Shown: positions 9,825 to 20,967, counted from the stretch's first letter. The stretch: 64,000 bases of DNA from Marinobacterium nitratireducens (GCF_014645375.1 NZ_BMLT01000010.1:1-64000); one strand, 5' to 3'. The notes: generated by a model not told the origin, from the letters alone. Made by a program: numbers and translations.

Positions 9825-10163
9825 TCAGTGCCGTTCGGACACCTGATTGATGGTGTATTTCGGAATCTCGACGACCAGGTCTTCCTCGTCGACCAGCGCC
9901 TGACAGCTCAGACGCGACTCCGGCTCCAGCCCCCAGGCCTTGTCGAGCATATCCTCTTCCAGCTCGTCCGCCTCGTCGAGCGAGTCGAAACCTTCACGCA
10001 CGATGACGTGGCAGGTGGTGCAGGCGCAGGATTTTTCGCAGGCATGCTCGATATCCACACCATTGGCCAGCGCCGCGTCACAGATCGATACACCCGGCTC
10101 CACCTCGATGACCTTGCCGTCCGGACAAAGCTCCTCGTGGGGCAGGAAAATAATCTGCGGCAT
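9825..10163 (-). CDS. fdx: Isc-type [2Fe-2S] ferredoxin
   Basis: Adrenodoxin-type ferredoxin that supplies electrons during cluster assembly. The cluster ligands are seen in the pattern C-x5-C-x2-C (ACEKSCACTTC) and a fourth cysteine in RLSCQAL. The protein is 112 residues from the ATG at 10163, which overlaps the hscA stop by one base (TGATG) and has GGAGG 7 bases upstream; the in-frame TTG one codon earlier is not needed. Confidence 0.95.
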   Translation of the reverse strand: MPQIIFLPHEELCPDGKVIEVEPGVSICDAALANGVDIEHACEKSCACTTCHVIVREGFDSLDEADELEEDMLDKAWGLEPESRLSCQALVDEEDLVVEIPKYTINQVSERH

Positions 10164-12043
10164 CAACGACCCTCCTCGATTTCATCAACACTGTGACCGC
10201 GCAGCGCACGCTGAATTCCGGCATCCATACGCCGCGCGGCAAATTCGTCACTGGCCTGGGCCAGCGCCTTGACGCCCGCCTCGATTGCCTTGTAGTCACC
10301 ACCCTCGCGAAGCTCACGCAAGGTCTGCATCGACGCTTCCAGGCTCTGGCGCTCTGCGGCCTCGAGCAGAGCATCACCATCGACGGCGATGGCCTGCTCC
10401 AGCGACTGCAGCAACCGGTCGGCTTCCACCTGCTGCTCGCGCAGGTTGCGCAATGCCAGATCCTCCTGCGCATGGCTGTAGGAGTCCTTGAGCATGCGCT
10501 CGATCTCGCCGTCGCTGAGGCCGTAGGAGGGTTTGACCTGAATGCTGCTCTGCACCCCTGTCGACAGCTCCTGCGCCGCGACGCTGAGCAGGCCGTCAGC
10601 GTCGACCTGGAAGGTCACGCGAATCTTGGCCGCTCCCGCCGCCATCGGCGGAATGCCTCGCAGCACGAAACGCGCCAGCGAACGGCAGTCGTCGACGAGC
10701 TCGCGCTCGCCCTGGACGACATGAATCGCCATCGCGGTCTGACCGTCCTGGAAAGTGGTGAACTCCTGCGCCTTGGCAACCGGGATAGCGGTATTTCGAT
10801 GCACCAGCTTCTCGACCAGCCCGCCCATGGTTTCAAGCCCGAGGGACAGAGGAATCACATCCAGCAGCAGCATTTCGCTGTCGGGCTTGTTACCCGCCAG
10901 CACATCGGCCTGCAGCGCTGCGCCGAGCGCCACTACGCGATCCGGGTCGATATCGATATGGGGTGCACGACCGAAGAAATCCGCTACCGCCGCGCGAACC
11001 TGGGGCACACGCGTGGATCCGCCCACCATGACCACATCCTTGACGTCCTCAACGGCGATACCGGCGTCCTTCAGAGCCCGGCGGCAGGCGCGAATGGTGT
11101 GCGTCACCAGGTGCTTGATCAGCTCGCCGAAGGTCTCGCGCGTCACAGTGACGGTTTTCTGCGCCCCGGCCACCGCCAGCTCAACTTCAACCGAAGGCTC
11201 GTCGGTCAGGCGCTCCTTGATGGCGCGGGACTGCTCGGTCAGATAGCGAGCCTCGCTGGCGCTGAGATTCTGCCCAAGACCCAGCTCCGCGATCAGCCAG
11301 TTGGCCAGCGCCAGATCCAGGTCATCACCGCCCAGGGCGCTGTCGCCGCCCGTGGCCAGCACTTCGAACACGCCCTTGCTCAGGCGCAGGATGGAGATAT
11401 CGAAGGTACCGCCACCGAGATCGTAGACCGCGATCACGCCCTCTGCGCCCTCATCGAGACCATAGGCGACCGCAGCCGCCGTAGGCTCGCTCAAAAGTCG
11501 CAGCACCTTGAGACCCGCCAGCGTGGCGGCATCCTTGGTGGCCTGACGCTGCGCATCGTCGAAATACGCAGGCACGGTGATCACCGCGCCGCTCAGCTCA
11601 CCACCCAGCGACTGCTCGGCGCGATACTGCAAGGTGCGCAGAATGTCGGCGGACACCTCGACCGGGCTCTTGGCACCGGCGGCCGTCACCAGATAGGGCA
11701 TCCCCTCTTCGGTGCGCTCGAACCGGTACGGCAACTCCTCGCCCAGCTTGCGGACATCGGCGATGCCGCGCCCCATCAGACGCTTGACCGACTGAATGGT
11801 GTTATGCGGATCTGCGACGGCACTGGCGTGCGCGTCGTAACCCACCTCCGGCTGCGCCTCTGCGCTGTAGCGCACCACAGACGGCAGCGTATGACGGCCC
11901 TGCTCGTCCGGCAGGGTCACCGACTCACCGCTGCGCACCGTCGCAACCAGCGAATTCGTGGTACCCAGATCAATTCCCACCGCGAGTTTGCGCTTGTGGG
12001 GATCGGGGCTCTGTCCGGGTTCTGCTATTTGCAACAATGCCAT
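10163..12043 (-). CDS. hscA: Fe-S cluster chaperone HscA (Hsc66)
   Basis: Hsp70-class ATPase dedicated to releasing clusters from IscU. The 626-residue protein has [12 protein letters not shown] near residue 24, the phosphate-binding YDLGGGTFD, and [10 protein letters not shown] in the nucleotide-binding domain, then the substrate-binding domain from about residue 400. It follows hscB by 16 bases and overlaps fdx by one base. Length and motifs are normal. Confidence 0.97.
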   Translation of the reverse strand: MALLQIAEPGQSPDPHKRKLAVGIDLGTTNSLVATVRSGESVTLPDEQGRHTLPSVVRYSAEAQPEVGYDAHASAVADPHNTIQSVKRLMGRGIADVRKLGEELPYRFERTEEGMPYLVTAAGAKSPVEVSADILRTLQYRAEQSLGGELSGAVITVPAYFDDAQRQATKDAATLAGLKVLRLLSEPTAAAVAYGLDEGAEGVIAVYDLGGGTFDISILRLSKGVFEVLATGGDSALGGDDLDLALANWLIAELGLGQNLSASEARYLTEQSRAIKERLTDEPSVEVELAVAGAQKTVTVTRETFGELIKHLVTHTIRACRRALKDAGIAVEDVKDVVMVGGSTRVPQVRAAVADFFGRAPHIDIDPDRVVALGAALQADVLAGNKPDSEMLLLDVIPLSLGLETMGGLVEKLVHRNTAIPVAKAQEFTTFQDGQTAMAIHVVQGERELVDDCRSLARFVLRGIPPMAAGAAKIRVTFQVDADGLLSVAAQELSTGVQSSIQVKPSYGLSDGEIERMLKDSYSHAQEDLALRNLREQQVEADRLLQSLEQAIAVDGDALLEAAERQSLEASMQTLRELREGGDYKAIEAGVKALAQASDEFAARRMDAGIQRALRGHSVDEIEEGR

Positions 12044-12059
12044 GTATTCAACTCGGTAT

Positions 12060-12593
12060 TCAGTACAACTCGTCTTCGAGACGCTCGATTTCGCGACTCA
12101 GCTTGTCCAGGAACTGCATCTTGCGCACCGCCGATGCCGCCGCGTCGAGCGCTTCCTGCGAAGGCTCGCCGATCATGCGCCGGAACTCCGCCTGAAGTTC
12201 GGCCATCGCCTGCGCGACTTCCTGATCGAGAGCCGCCAGTTCACCATCGGGGTCGGTATGCTGTGGCGCCTCCTCGACCCGCTCCCGCAGCTCCATCTGC
12301 TGCATCAGGAACATCGGATCGATCTGCGCGCTGCTTTCGTTATGGGTATCGATCCCCCGCAGCTTCAGCAGATACTGAGCCCGCAGCAGAGGCGAACGCA
12401 ACGTCGCGTAGCCTTCGTTGAGATAGGCGGTGTACTGGGCGGACATGCGCCGTTCCTGATCCGACAGGTGGGCAAAGCGATCGGGATGAAGCTGCTTCTG
12501 CAGCTCGAGGTGACGATCGGCAAGCTGCCCGAGATCCAGCTCGTAGGCCTCGGGCAGGCCGTAAAACTCGAAATAGTTCTGCTTGATGTCCAT
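12060..12593 (-). CDS. hscB: Co-chaperone HscB (Hsc20)
   Basis: J-domain co-chaperone that delivers IscU to HscA and stimulates its ATPase. The 177-residue protein has the J-domain HPD motif in QLHPDRFA (about residues 37-39) and a C-terminal three-helix IscU-binding domain. It lies between iscA and hscA, the standard isc position. Confidence 0.95.
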   Translation of the reverse strand: MDIKQNYFEFYGLPEAYELDLGQLADRHLELQKQLHPDRFAHLSDQERRMSAQYTAYLNEGYATLRSPLLRAQYLLKLRGIDTHNESSAQIDPMFLMQQMELRERVEEAPQHTDPDGELAALDQEVAQAMAELQAEFRRMIGEPSQEALDAAASAVRKMQFLDKLSREIERLEDELY

Positions 12594-12619
12594 GCGGCTC
12601 CGGACGGTCGGAATTTAGG

Positions 12620-12943
12620 TCAGATGTTGAAGCTTTCGCCACACCCGCACTCATTGCGCACATTGGGGTTATTGAACTGGAAACCCTCGTTCAGCCCCTC
12701 ACGCACATAGTCTAGTTCCGTTCCGTCCAGATAGATCAGGCTCTTGGGGTCCACCACGACCTTGACGCCTTCGGTCTCGAACACCTGATCCTCGTCCTGA
12801 ATATCATCGACGAACTCAAGCACGTAGGCCATGCCGGAACACCCCGTCGTACGCACACCCAGACGAATGCCCTTGCCGTGACCCCGCTTTTCGAGATAGC
12901 CGACCACGTGCTTCACAGCAGCCGGCGTCATGGAAATTGCCAT
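12620..12943 (-). CDS. iscA: A-type iron-sulfur carrier IscA
   Basis: Accepts and transfers Fe-S clusters, mainly for [4Fe-4S] proteins. The 107-residue protein has the three conserved cysteines: C35 in TTGCSGMAY and the C-terminal pair in ECGCGESF (C99, C101). It starts [13 protein letters not shown], as in other IscA proteins. Position between iscU and hscB is canonical. Confidence 0.96.
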   Translation of the reverse strand: MAISMTPAAVKHVVGYLEKRGHGKGIRLGVRTTGCSGMAYVLEFVDDIQDEDQVFETEGVKVVVDPKSLIYLDGTELDYVREGLNEGFQFNNPNVRNECGCGESFNI

Positions 12944-13003
12944 AGTTCAACTCGCCCCCGCACCGCCGGCTGGCGATGCTGCAGATAAGTATTCAGTGCA
13001 GGC

Positions 13004-13387
13004 TTAGCTGCCCTGCTTCTTGCGATAATCTTCGATGGCCGCCTTGATGGCGTCCTCAGCCAGCACCGAGCAGTGTATCTTCACCGGCGGCAGCGCCAGC
13101 TCGTCTGCGATCTGGGTGTTTTTCAGATCCGCCGCCTGATCCAGCGTCATGCCCTTGACCCACTCGGTCACCAGGGAACTGGAGGCGATGGCGGAACCGC
13201 AGCCATAGGTCTTGAACTTGGCATCCTCAATGACACCGTTGTTGCCGACCTTGATCTGCAGTCGCATAACGTCGCCGCAGGCCGGTGCGCCGACCATGCC
13301 GGTCCCGACGCTGGTATCACCCGCGTCCATCTTGCCGACGTTACGCGGGTTCTCGTAGTGATCTATAACTTTTTCGCTGTATGCCAT
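13004..13387 (-). CDS. iscU: Fe-S cluster scaffold IscU
   Basis: Scaffold on which clusters are built from IscS sulfur. The 127-residue protein contains the cluster-binding cysteines C37 (GAPACGDV), C63 (YGCGSA) and C106 (IHCSVL) plus the aspartate after C37. The HscA-recognition motif LPPVK is present just before C106. It starts 33 bases after iscS. Confidence 0.97.
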   Translation of the reverse strand: MAYSEKVIDHYENPRNVGKMDAGDTSVGTGMVGAPACGDVMRLQIKVGNNGVIEDAKFKTYGCGSAIASSSLVTEWVKGMTLDQAADLKNTQIADELALPPVKIHCSVLAEDAIKAAIEDYRKKQGS

Positions 13388-13420
13388 GATTGCGTTCCTC
13401 TAATCGTCCGCAGATGTCTA

Positions 13421-14635
13421 TCAGTGGTGAACCCACTCGACCTTGCTCAAATCAACGCCGTCCTGGAACATGTCCCAGAGCGGGGACAGCTCGCGAAGCT
13501 TGCCAACCGCGCCCCGGATTTCCGCCACCACGTGATCGATTTCTTCCTCGGTGGTGAAACGGCCGATCGAGAAACGGATGGAGCTGTGGGCCAGTTCGTC
13601 GTTCAGGCCCAGCGCCCGCAGTACATAGGACGGCTCCAGGCTTGCCGAAGTACAGGCAGAGCCCGAGGAAACGGCCAGATCCTTGAGCGACATCAGCAAC
13701 GACTCGCCTTCAACGAAAGCGAAGCTGATATTGAGATTGCCCGGCACCCGCTGCGTCAGCGAGCCGTTGACATAAACCTCTTCCATGTCCTTGACGCCTT
13801 CGAGCAGACGGTCGCGCAGCGCGATCAGGCGCTCGTTCTCCTTTGCCATCTCCTCTTTGGCAATGCGAAATGCCTCGCCCATGCCGACGATCTGATGCGT
13901 CGCCAGGGTACCCGAACGCATACCGCGTTCGTGACCGCCGCCATGCATCTGCGCCTCGATACGCACACGCGGCTTGCGGCGTACGTAAAGCGCGCCGATC
14001 CCCTTGGGACCGTATACCTTATGCGCAGAGAACGACATCAGGTCGACCTTCAGCTCGCTCAGGTCGATATCGACCTTGCCGGCGCTCTGAGCGCCATCGA
14101 CGTGGAAGATAATGCCCTTCGGGCGGGTAATTTCGCCGATAGCGGCAATATCGGTAATGGTGCCGATCTCGTTGTTGACGTGCATCAGCGATACCAGAAT
14201 GGTGTCTTCACGGATCGCCTCGGCAACGGCGGAAGGCTCGATAATGCCTTCCTTGTTCGGTTCCAGGTAGGTCACCTCGAAGCCTTCACGCTCGAGCTGA
14301 CGGGTAGTATCCAGAACGGCCTTGTGCTCGATTTTGGACGTAATGATGTGCTTGCCCTTCTTCTGATAGAAGTGAGCGGCACCTTTGATGGCCAGGTTGT
14401 CGGACTCGGTCGCACCGGATGTCCAGACAATCTCGCGCGGGTCGGCATTGACCAGGTCCGCGACCTGGCGACGGGCGTTCTCGACCGCCTCCTCGGCCTT
14501 CCAGCCGAACAGGTGGGAACGCGACGCCGGGTTACCGAAATTCCCTTCCATCGTCAGGCATTCAATCATTTTCTCCGCCACACGGGGATCGACAGGCGTG
14601 GTGGCAGAATAATCCAGGTAAATCGGCAACTTCAT
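13421..14635 (-). CDS. iscS: Cysteine desulfurase IscS
   Basis: PLP enzyme that removes sulfur from cysteine and passes it to IscU, thiolation enzymes and others. The 404-residue protein shows the PLP lysine in [12 protein letters not shown] (about residue 206) and the sulfur-carrying cysteine in [14 protein letters not shown] (about residue 328). The start [19 protein letters not shown] matches the family. It lies 23 bases after iscR in the operon. Confidence 0.98.
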   Translation of the reverse strand: MKLPIYLDYSATTPVDPRVAEKMIECLTMEGNFGNPASRSHLFGWKAEEAVENARRQVADLVNADPREIVWTSGATESDNLAIKGAAHFYQKKGKHIITSKIEHKAVLDTTRQLEREGFEVTYLEPNKEGIIEPSAVAEAIREDTILVSLMHVNNEIGTITDIAAIGEITRPKGIIFHVDGAQSAGKVDIDLSELKVDLMSFSAHKVYGPKGIGALYVRRKPRVRIEAQMHGGGHERGMRSGTLATHQIVGMGEAFRIAKEEMAKENERLIALRDRLLEGVKDMEEVYVNGSLTQRVPGNLNISFAFVEGESLLMSLKDLAVSSGSACTSASLEPSYVLRALGLNDELAHSSIRFSIGRFTTEEEIDHVVAEIRGAVGKLRELSPLWDMFQDGVDLSKVEWVHH

Positions 14636-14658
14636 TTTCTATCTCCGGTACAAATCGG

Positions 14659-15159
14659 TTACACCGCCGCCTTGCGCTCGGCAGAAGCTGGCTCGCCCGT
14701 ACTCATGATAAGCTGGTCCGCTCTTTCGCGGTCCTGTCGCAGCGCGACCTCCTGCACATCCTTGCGCTTGACAAGGTCGCACAGGCTGATACTGCTCAAA
14801 AATGCGTGAATCTGGTCGCTCAGGTCGCACCACAGGTGATGCGTCAGACAGGTCTGCCCCGACTGACAATCTCCCTTGCCGTGACATCCGGTGGCGTCGA
14901 CGGACTCGTTGACCGCATCGATAACCTCGGCCACATTGATACGTCCCTGCTCGCGACTCAGCTGATAACCACCGCCCGGTCCGCGAACACTGCGTACCAG
15001 GTCATTGCGCCGCAGCTTGGCGAACAGCTGCTCCAGATACGACAGTGAAATCCCCTGTCTCTCCGAAATATCAGCCAGGCTGATCGGCCCTCTGCCCTCA
15101 TGCAGCGCCAGGTCCAGCATGGCGGTGACGGCATAGCGGCCTTTGGTGGTCAATCGCAT
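14659..15159 (-). CDS. iscR: Iron-sulfur sensing regulator IscR
   Basis: Rrf2-family regulator that represses isc when holding a [2Fe-2S] cluster. The winged helix-turn-helix spans about 1-70 ([19 protein letters not shown]). The ligands C92, C98 and C104 and His107 are all present in [18 protein letters not shown], so it should bind a cluster. It is the first gene of the isc operon. Two adjacent IscR-type operators overlap its promoter, which implies autoregulation. In Pseudomonas cysE lies upstream; here trmJ is the direct upstream neighbour. Confidence 0.97.
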   Translation of the reverse strand: MRLTTKGRYAVTAMLDLALHEGRGPISLADISERQGISLSYLEQLFAKLRRNDLVRSVRGPGGGYQLSREQGRINVAEVIDAVNESVDATGCHGKGDCQSGQTCLTHHLWCDLSDQIHAFLSSISLCDLVKRKDVQEVALRQDRERADQLIMSTGEPASAERKAAV

Positions 15160-15194
15160 AAGCTTCCTCTCGACACCGGGCGATTCTTGGGCTC

Positions 15195-15223
15195 ATTATG
15201 CAATAACCCACAAAAACGATCAA
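15195..15223 (-). promoter_or_regulatory. isc operon promoter
   Basis: On the minus strand a -35 TTGATC (15223-15218) and a -10 CATAAT (15200-15195) are separated by 17 bp, 35 bases before the iscR start codon. Both IscR-type sites overlap or flank the -35, consistent with repression by cluster-loaded IscR. Confidence 0.7.
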
Positions 15224-15252
15224 CTATTTAACCAAGTAAAACAGTCAGCTAA
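15203..15252 (-). promoter_or_regulatory. Two abutting type 1 IscR-binding sites
   Basis: Two 25-bp sequences lie end to end on the minus strand: 15252-15228 (contains GCTGACTGTTTTACTTGG) and 15227-15203 (ATAGTTGATCG then TTTTGTGGGTTAT). Both fit the type 1 IscR pattern ATASYYGACTRwwwYAGTCRRSTAT; the upstream one is closer, matching at about 20 of 25 positions. The paired layout resembles the Escherichia coli iscR promoter. Binding is inferred from the motif. Confidence 0.65.
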
Positions 15253-15336
15253 TCGCACAGCGGCGGCGCCATCTTAACACGCCCCGCCGCCACGGAGAAA
15301 AACCCCGCGTCAGCGGCATTGCCGAAAACGACAGCG

Positions 15337-16071
15337 TCAGCTGCGGGTCTTCTTGTTGACCGCCGTCAAAATTCCCCGCAGCACATTCACCTCGACCTTG
15401 TCCGGCACCGCGCGCAGCAGCAACCGGCGCAGACGCGGCATCAGCTGGCGCGGATTATCCGGATCCAGAAACTCGACCTCGACCAGGGTGCGCTCCAGAT
15501 GCTCGAACATGCGCTCGACCTCCCCGCTTTCGGCGAGTTCGATATCCCAGGACGTTCCCCAGCGCGGCGCTTCGGCCCGCTGCGCGGACAACGCCATCAT
15601 GCGCAGCTCGTAGGCAATCACCTGCACCGCAGCCGCCAGGTTGAGGGAACTGAATTCCGCATTCGCCGGTATGTGTACATGGTGATGACAGAGCTGCAGC
15701 TCCTCGTTGGTCAGTCCCCGGTCCTCGCGACCGAATACCACAGCCACCCGCAGCTCTGGCCGCACTTCGGAAACGATGCCGGCCAACTCGCGCGGATCGA
15801 TAACCGGCCAGGGGATATGCCGGCCGCGCGCGCTGGTACCCACCACCAGATGACAGTCCGCCACCGCTTCCTCGAGCGTCTCGGTAACCCGGGCGGCGTC
15901 GAGCAGGTCGGTGGCGCCGGATGAACGGGCAACCGCAACCTCGCTGGGAAAGCTCTTCGGCGCCACCAGACAAAGGTCGCTCAGCCCCATATTCTTCATG
16001 GCGCGGGCCACGCCGCCGATATTGCCGGGATGCGTGGTATTGACGAGTACGATGCGGATGTTTTCGAGCAT
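15337..16071 (-). CDS. trmJ: tRNA 2'-O-methyltransferase TrmJ
   Basis: SPOUT-family enzyme that methylates the ribose at position 32 of certain tRNAs. The N-terminal domain has VLVNTTHPGNIGGVARAMKNMG, and the SPOUT knot motifs VFGREDRGLTNEEL and NLAAAVQVIAYE are clear. I take the start at 16071 (MLENIRIVLVN), giving 244 residues and matching the family; an in-frame ATG at 16101 would add 10 residues. It faces away from suhB and is upstream of the isc operon. Confidence 0.94.
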   Translation of the reverse strand: MLENIRIVLVNTTHPGNIGGVARAMKNMGLSDLCLVAPKSFPSEVAVARSSGATDLLDAARVTETLEEAVADCHLVVGTSARGRHIPWPVIDPRELAGIVSEVRPELRVAVVFGREDRGLTNEELQLCHHHVHIPANAEFSSLNLAAAVQVIAYELRMMALSAQRAEAPRWGTSWDIELAESGEVERMFEHLERTLVEVEFLDPDNPRQLMPRLRRLLLRAVPDKVEVNVLRGILTAVNKKTRS

Positions 16072-16232
16072 CTTCCATGCCTGTGAATTCAAGGGTCGCA
16101 TATTTTAACAGAACTCCGTCACCCGCACGAAACGATGAGGGGAACTTACTGACGCGTCAGGAAGCCATGTCAGCCTCAGTGCGGCTGAGTGCGATATTGC
16201 TTCCCGAAACACCAGTATTCACAACCTGCCTA

Positions 16233-16261
16233 TTCTGCCAGCGCCCTCGCTTCTGTATAAT
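16233..16261 (+). promoter_or_regulatory. Candidate suhB promoter
   Basis: A perfect -10 TATAAT at 16256-16261 is preceded 17 bp upstream by a weak -35 TTCTGC (16233-16238). It lies 37 bases before the suhB start codon in the trmJ-suhB divergent gap. Confidence 0.5.
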
Positions 16262-16298
16262 GCCGCGTTTGGTTCGATGAGATTTTAGGTTCCTACTG

Positions 16299-17111
16299 AT
16301 GCAACCGATGGTTAACATTGCCCTGCGCGCTGCGCGCCTCGCAGGAGAACAGATCGCCCGCGCCGTTGAGCGCCTGGATTTGATCAAATCCGAGCAGAGC
16401 AGCGTCGCGGAATTCCTCAACGAGACCTGCCAGCACGCCGAGCAGACCATCGTTCACACTATTCAGAAGGCATACCCGAGCCACACCCTGGTCGGCGAGT
16501 ACACCGGCGAGCACGCCCCGCTGCGCGAGGGCCCCGCTTTCACCTGGAATATCAACCCGGTCGACAGCATCCTCAACTTCGCCAACGGACTGCCGGTTTT
16601 CGCCATCAGCATCGCCGGGCATCACAACAACCGCATTGAGCACGCCGTCGTTCTCAACCCGATTGCCGGCGAAGAATTCACCGCCAGCCGCGGCAACGGC
16701 GCACACTTCAACGGCAAGCGCCTGCGCGTCAGCAACCGCCGCTCGATCGACGGCGCGCTGATCGGCAGCGGCTTCTTCGGCCGCAGCAGCGACAAGCCGT
16801 ACCTGAACGAATATCTGGAGATGTTCAAAAACATCAACCTGGCAGGCGGCAGCATCTTCAACGGCGGATCCCCGGTACTCAACCTGGCCTACACCGCGGC
16901 CGGCCGCCTCGACGGCTTTTATCAGACCGGCCTGTCCCAGTGGGAAATGGAAGCCGGCATTCTGCTGCTGCAGGAAGCGGGCGGCCTGGTCGGCGACTTC
17001 AGTGGCGGCACCGCATACCGCAGCAACGGCAACATCGTCGCCGGCAACCCTAAGATGTTCAAGGCCCTGCTGCAGACCCTGCGCCCGGCGCTCAGCGAAC
17101 AGCTTAAATAA
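16299..17111 (+). CDS. suhB: Inositol monophosphatase family protein SuhB
   Basis: Member of the inositol monophosphatase family; in Escherichia coli SuhB also takes part in rRNA antitermination and ribosome biogenesis. The 270-residue protein begins MQPMVNIALRAARLAGEQI. In the usual metal motif the expected acidic-rich WxIDPxD segment reads WNINPVDSI (about residues 84-92), so one aspartate is replaced by asparagine, and the expected GEE reads GEY. Whether it has phosphatase activity is thus uncertain. Its N-terminal neighbour trmJ is divergent, as in related genomes. Confidence 0.93.
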   Translation: MQPMVNIALRAARLAGEQIARAVERLDLIKSEQSSVAEFLNETCQHAEQTIVHTIQKAYPSHTLVGEYTGEHAPLREGPAFTWNINPVDSILNFANGLPVFAISIAGHHNNRIEHAVVLNPIAGEEFTASRGNGAHFNGKRLRVSNRRSIDGALIGSGFFGRSSDKPYLNEYLEMFKNINLAGGSIFNGGSPVLNLAYTAAGRLDGFYQTGLSQWEMEAGILLLQEAGGLVGDFSGGTAYRSNGNIVAGNPKMFKALLQTLRPALSEQLK

Positions 17112-17173
17112 AGCAGGCAGCAACCAATGCAGGGCACCTTGAGCGAAGCGAAACGTGCCGCATCGTTGGACAT

Positions 17174-17201
17174 AAAAAAACCGGCCGAAGCCGGTTTTTT
17201 T
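17174..17201. terminator. Bidirectional intrinsic terminator between suhB and purA
   Basis: A CCGGC/GCCGG hairpin with loop CGAA at 17181-17194 is flanked by a run of seven A on the left and six T on the right. It therefore works on both strands and serves the convergent suhB (+) and purA (-) genes. Confidence 0.9.
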
Positions 17202-17214
17202 ATTGCTGCTGCGA

Positions 17215-18528
<1,314 letters not shown>

Positions 18529-18545
18529 TTAATCGAAAGTTTCGC

Positions 18546-19730
18546 TTACAGGGCCTCGAGGACCCAGTCTTCTCCCTGGCGCAGCAAGCGACGGTCACAA
18601 CTGGCCAGGTTTGCCAGCGTCACGTCCGGTAGCTGCTGAATGACGCGCTCACCCTGAGCACGCAGCTTGTTGATCTGCTCGATCAATACCGACTCCTGGC
18701 CGGCCGGCGCGAGAATCGCCCCGCCGCGGGAATCGAGCGGCCCTGCCGACAGGTCGGCCAGGGTCTTGAGGTCGGAACTAAAGCCCGTCGCCGGCCGGGC
18801 GAGACCGAAATCACGGCCGATCTCGTCATAGCGACCGCCCTTGGCGATCGCCTGACCGAAACCGTCGGCATAGGCGGCAAAGACAATACCGGTATGATAG
18901 TTGTAGCCGCGCAGCTCACCCAGGTCGAAATACTGCCGCACTCCGGGGAAGCGCTGCGCCAGCTGTTCGGCGATTTTCTCGAGATAGTCGATTGCCTCGT
19001 TGACGGCTGGCGACGCATCGGCAAAGAGGCTGCGGGCCCGCGCCAGTACATCGGCACCGCCATGCAGTCGCGGCAGTTCGGCGAGCCGGTCCAGCAGCCG
19101 CGCATCCGCCTCAAGCTCGTTGAGAAAAACTTCGATCTCCGGCAGCGCCTTGAGCTGAAGCTTTTCGAGATACTCGGTTTCCTCGGCGGCGGTGAGCCCG
19201 GCGTCCGCCATCAGGTTGCGGAAAATTCCCACATGACCGAGATCAAGACTCAGCGGCGCCTCGATACCGGACGCCAGCAGCGTTTCCAGCATCAAAGAGA
19301 TCACTTCGACGTCGCTGTCGAGTCCTGCGTGACCGTAGAGCTCCGCCCCCACCTGAAGCGGGTTGCGCGACGCCAGCATGTTCGCCGGCCGCGTATGCAG
19401 CACCGAGCCGCAGTAACAGAACCGGCTGGCGCCCTTGTTGCGCATGCGATGGGCGTCGATGCGCGCCACCTGCGGCGTGATGTCTGCGCGAATGCCCAGC
19501 AGATGACCGCTGACCTGGTCGGTCAGCTTGTAGGTATCGAGGTCGAGGTCGCGACCGACACCGGTCAGCAGCGACTCGAGATGCTCCATCAGCGGCGGCA
19601 TCACCAGCTCGTAGCCCCAGCTGTCATAGAGATCCAGCAGTCGACGGCGCAGCGCCTCTATCTGGTGCGCCCGGGGCGGCAATATGTCTTTTACGCCATC
19701 CGGCAACAACCAGCGATCTGCCAATGCCAT
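18546..19730 (-). CDS. hisZ: ATP phosphoribosyltransferase regulatory subunit HisZ
   Basis: HisRS-like protein without aminoacylation role that activates the short HisG in histidine synthesis. It has class II synthetase features such as LPPRAHQIEALRRRLLDLYDSWGYE, and RADITPQVARIDAHR. The start is placed at 19730 (MALADRWLLPDGVKD) because GGAG is 7 bases upstream; this gives 394 residues. Presence of hisZ predicts a short-form hisG elsewhere. Distinguished from hisS, which is separately present in this window. Confidence 0.93.
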   Translation of the reverse strand: MALADRWLLPDGVKDILPPRAHQIEALRRRLLDLYDSWGYELVMPPLMEHLESLLTGVGRDLDLDTYKLTDQVSGHLLGIRADITPQVARIDAHRMRNKGASRFCYCGSVLHTRPANMLASRNPLQVGAELYGHAGLDSDVEVISLMLETLLASGIEAPLSLDLGHVGIFRNLMADAGLTAAEETEYLEKLQLKALPEIEVFLNELEADARLLDRLAELPRLHGGADVLARARSLFADASPAVNEAIDYLEKIAEQLAQRFPGVRQYFDLGELRGYNYHTGIVFAAYADGFGQAIAKGGRYDEIGRDFGLARPATGFSSDLKTLADLSAGPLDSRGGAILAPAGQESVLIEQINKLRAQGERVIQQLPDVTLANLASCDRRLLRQGEDWVLEAL

Positions 19731-19761
19731 GCAGTAACTCCACACTATCCCGATGTTCTGT

Positions 19762-19959
19762 TCAATTGATCCAGTACAGCAGCGCGACCCCGGCCAGCAT
19801 ACTCAGCAAACCGAAGAAACGCAGCGCACCATCGTCGATCTGCGACAGCTGCGCCACCATTCGGCGCCAGCGCTGCGGATAAAGAAACGGCAGAACCCCT
19901 TCCATCACCAGCATCAGACACAAGCCGATCAGAAGCTCTCGCCAGAAACCCGAAGCCAT
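19762..19959 (-). CDS. DUF2065 small membrane protein (YjeT family)
   Basis: A 65-residue protein with two membrane segments (about 5-24 and 46-64), starting MASGFWRELLIGL and containing LVMEGVLPFLYPQRWRRM. Size and pattern match the DUF2065/YjeT family, which sits between hflC and purA or hisZ in many gammaproteobacteria. Function is unknown. The ATG at 19959 gives the same length as Escherichia coli YjeT; an upstream GTG at 19980 is possible. Confidence 0.85.
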   Translation of the reverse strand: MASGFWRELLIGLCLMLVMEGVLPFLYPQRWRRMVAQLSQIDDGALRFFGLLSMLAGVALLYWIN

Positions 19960-19991
19960 CGACCATCCGCTCCCCGGCACGCCGCTGCCAC

Positions 19992-20017
19992 AAAAAAACC
20001 GGGTCGGGACCCGGTTT
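19992..20017 (-). terminator. Intrinsic terminator after hflC
   Basis: On the minus strand CCGGGT/ACCCGG with loop CCCG is followed by a run of seven T. It lies about 75 bases after the hflC stop and shortly before the DUF2065 start, so it ends the hflK-hflC transcript. Confidence 0.85.
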
Positions 20018-20088
20018 GCCTATACTACCACGGATCGGCTGCAAAGGTGCACCCGATTCCGCGGCATTGAGCTGTCAGACCTGCAGCC

Positions 20089-20967
20089 TTATCGCGCCCC
20101 CGCCGGCTCCGACAGGTACTTGAAGAACTCGCTGCTCGGATCCAGCAACAGCACATCACCACCCTCGCCACCGAAGGAGTTGCGGTAGGCGTTGAGGCTG
20201 CGGTGGAAGGAGTAAAACTCCGGGTCGCGACTGTAGGCGCTGGAATAGACATTCGCAGCGGTGGCGTCACCTTCACCGCGAATCTCTTCCGCCTCCCGGT
20301 AGGCCTCGGCCTTGATGACCGTGACCTGACGGTCGGCGTCGGCGCGAATACCTTCGGCCAGCTCGCGACCACGGGCACGCAGCTCGCGCGCCTCGCGCTG
20401 ACGCTCGGTGCGCATACGCTCGTAGACCGATTCGGAAACCTCCGCCGGCAGCTCCACGCGCTTGACCCGGACATCGACAATGTTGATGCCGAGCTCATCC
20501 TGCGCCACCTTGCTCAGATCCTGAATCACCTGCTCCATCAGCTCTTCGCGCTCGCCGGACACCACCTGGTTCAGGGTACGGGCACCGAACTGGTTACGCA
20601 GCGCGTCCTCGACACGGGTGGAAAGCACGTCGCCGGCACGGAACTCTTCACCCGAGGTGGCGGTGTAGTACTTGCCAACGTTCTGGATGCGCCACTTGAT
20701 GAAGGCATCGACCACCAGACGCTTCTTCTCCAGCGTCAGGAACGACTGGGGACGGGCATCCAGGGTCAGCACGCGGCCGTCGAAGGTACGTACCGTGTTG
20801 ACGAACGGTATTTTGAAGTGCAGGCCGGGCTTGACGTCATCGTCGACGATTTCGCCGAAGCGCAGCAGCACCGCACGCTCGGTTTCCTTGACGATGTAGA
20901 CCGACTTGGACCCCACCATGAAGACCAGCAGCAATACCACCAGCACCATCATCGATCTAGGCTTCAT
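20089..20967 (-). CDS. hflC: FtsH modulator HflC
   Basis: Membrane-anchored SPFH/prohibitin-family protein which with HflK surrounds and modulates the FtsH protease. The 292-residue protein has one N-terminal membrane segment (about 6-22) and an SPFH domain (ETERAVLLRFGEIVDDDVKPGLHFKIPFV) followed by a long coiled-coil region rich in RAEAR-type residues (about 185-245). The start overlaps the hflK stop by one base (TAATG), indicating translational coupling. Confidence 0.96.
   Translation of the reverse strand: MKPRSMMVLVVLLLVFMVGSKSVYIVKETERAVLLRFGEIVDDDVKPGLHFKIPFVNTVRTFDGRVLTLDARPQSFLTLEKKRLVVDAFIKWRIQNVGKYYTATSGEEFRAGDVLSTRVEDALRNQFGARTLNQVVSGEREELMEQVIQDLSKVAQDELGINIVDVRVKRVELPAEVSESVYERMRTERQREARELRARGRELAEGIRADADRQVTVIKAEAYREAEEIRGEGDATAANVYSSAYSRDPEFYSFHRSLNAYRNSFGGEGGDVLLLDPSSEFFKYLSEPAGAR

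Noticed and set aside
10193-12421. 742-codon open frame on the plus strand opposite hscA and hscB
   Set aside because: It is antisense to clearly recognised genes, shows no family motif, and long antisense frames are expected in GC-rich coding DNA. The same applies to those opposite mutL (24815-26746), the HDOD gene (33485-35200) and the amidohydrolase (57127-58785).
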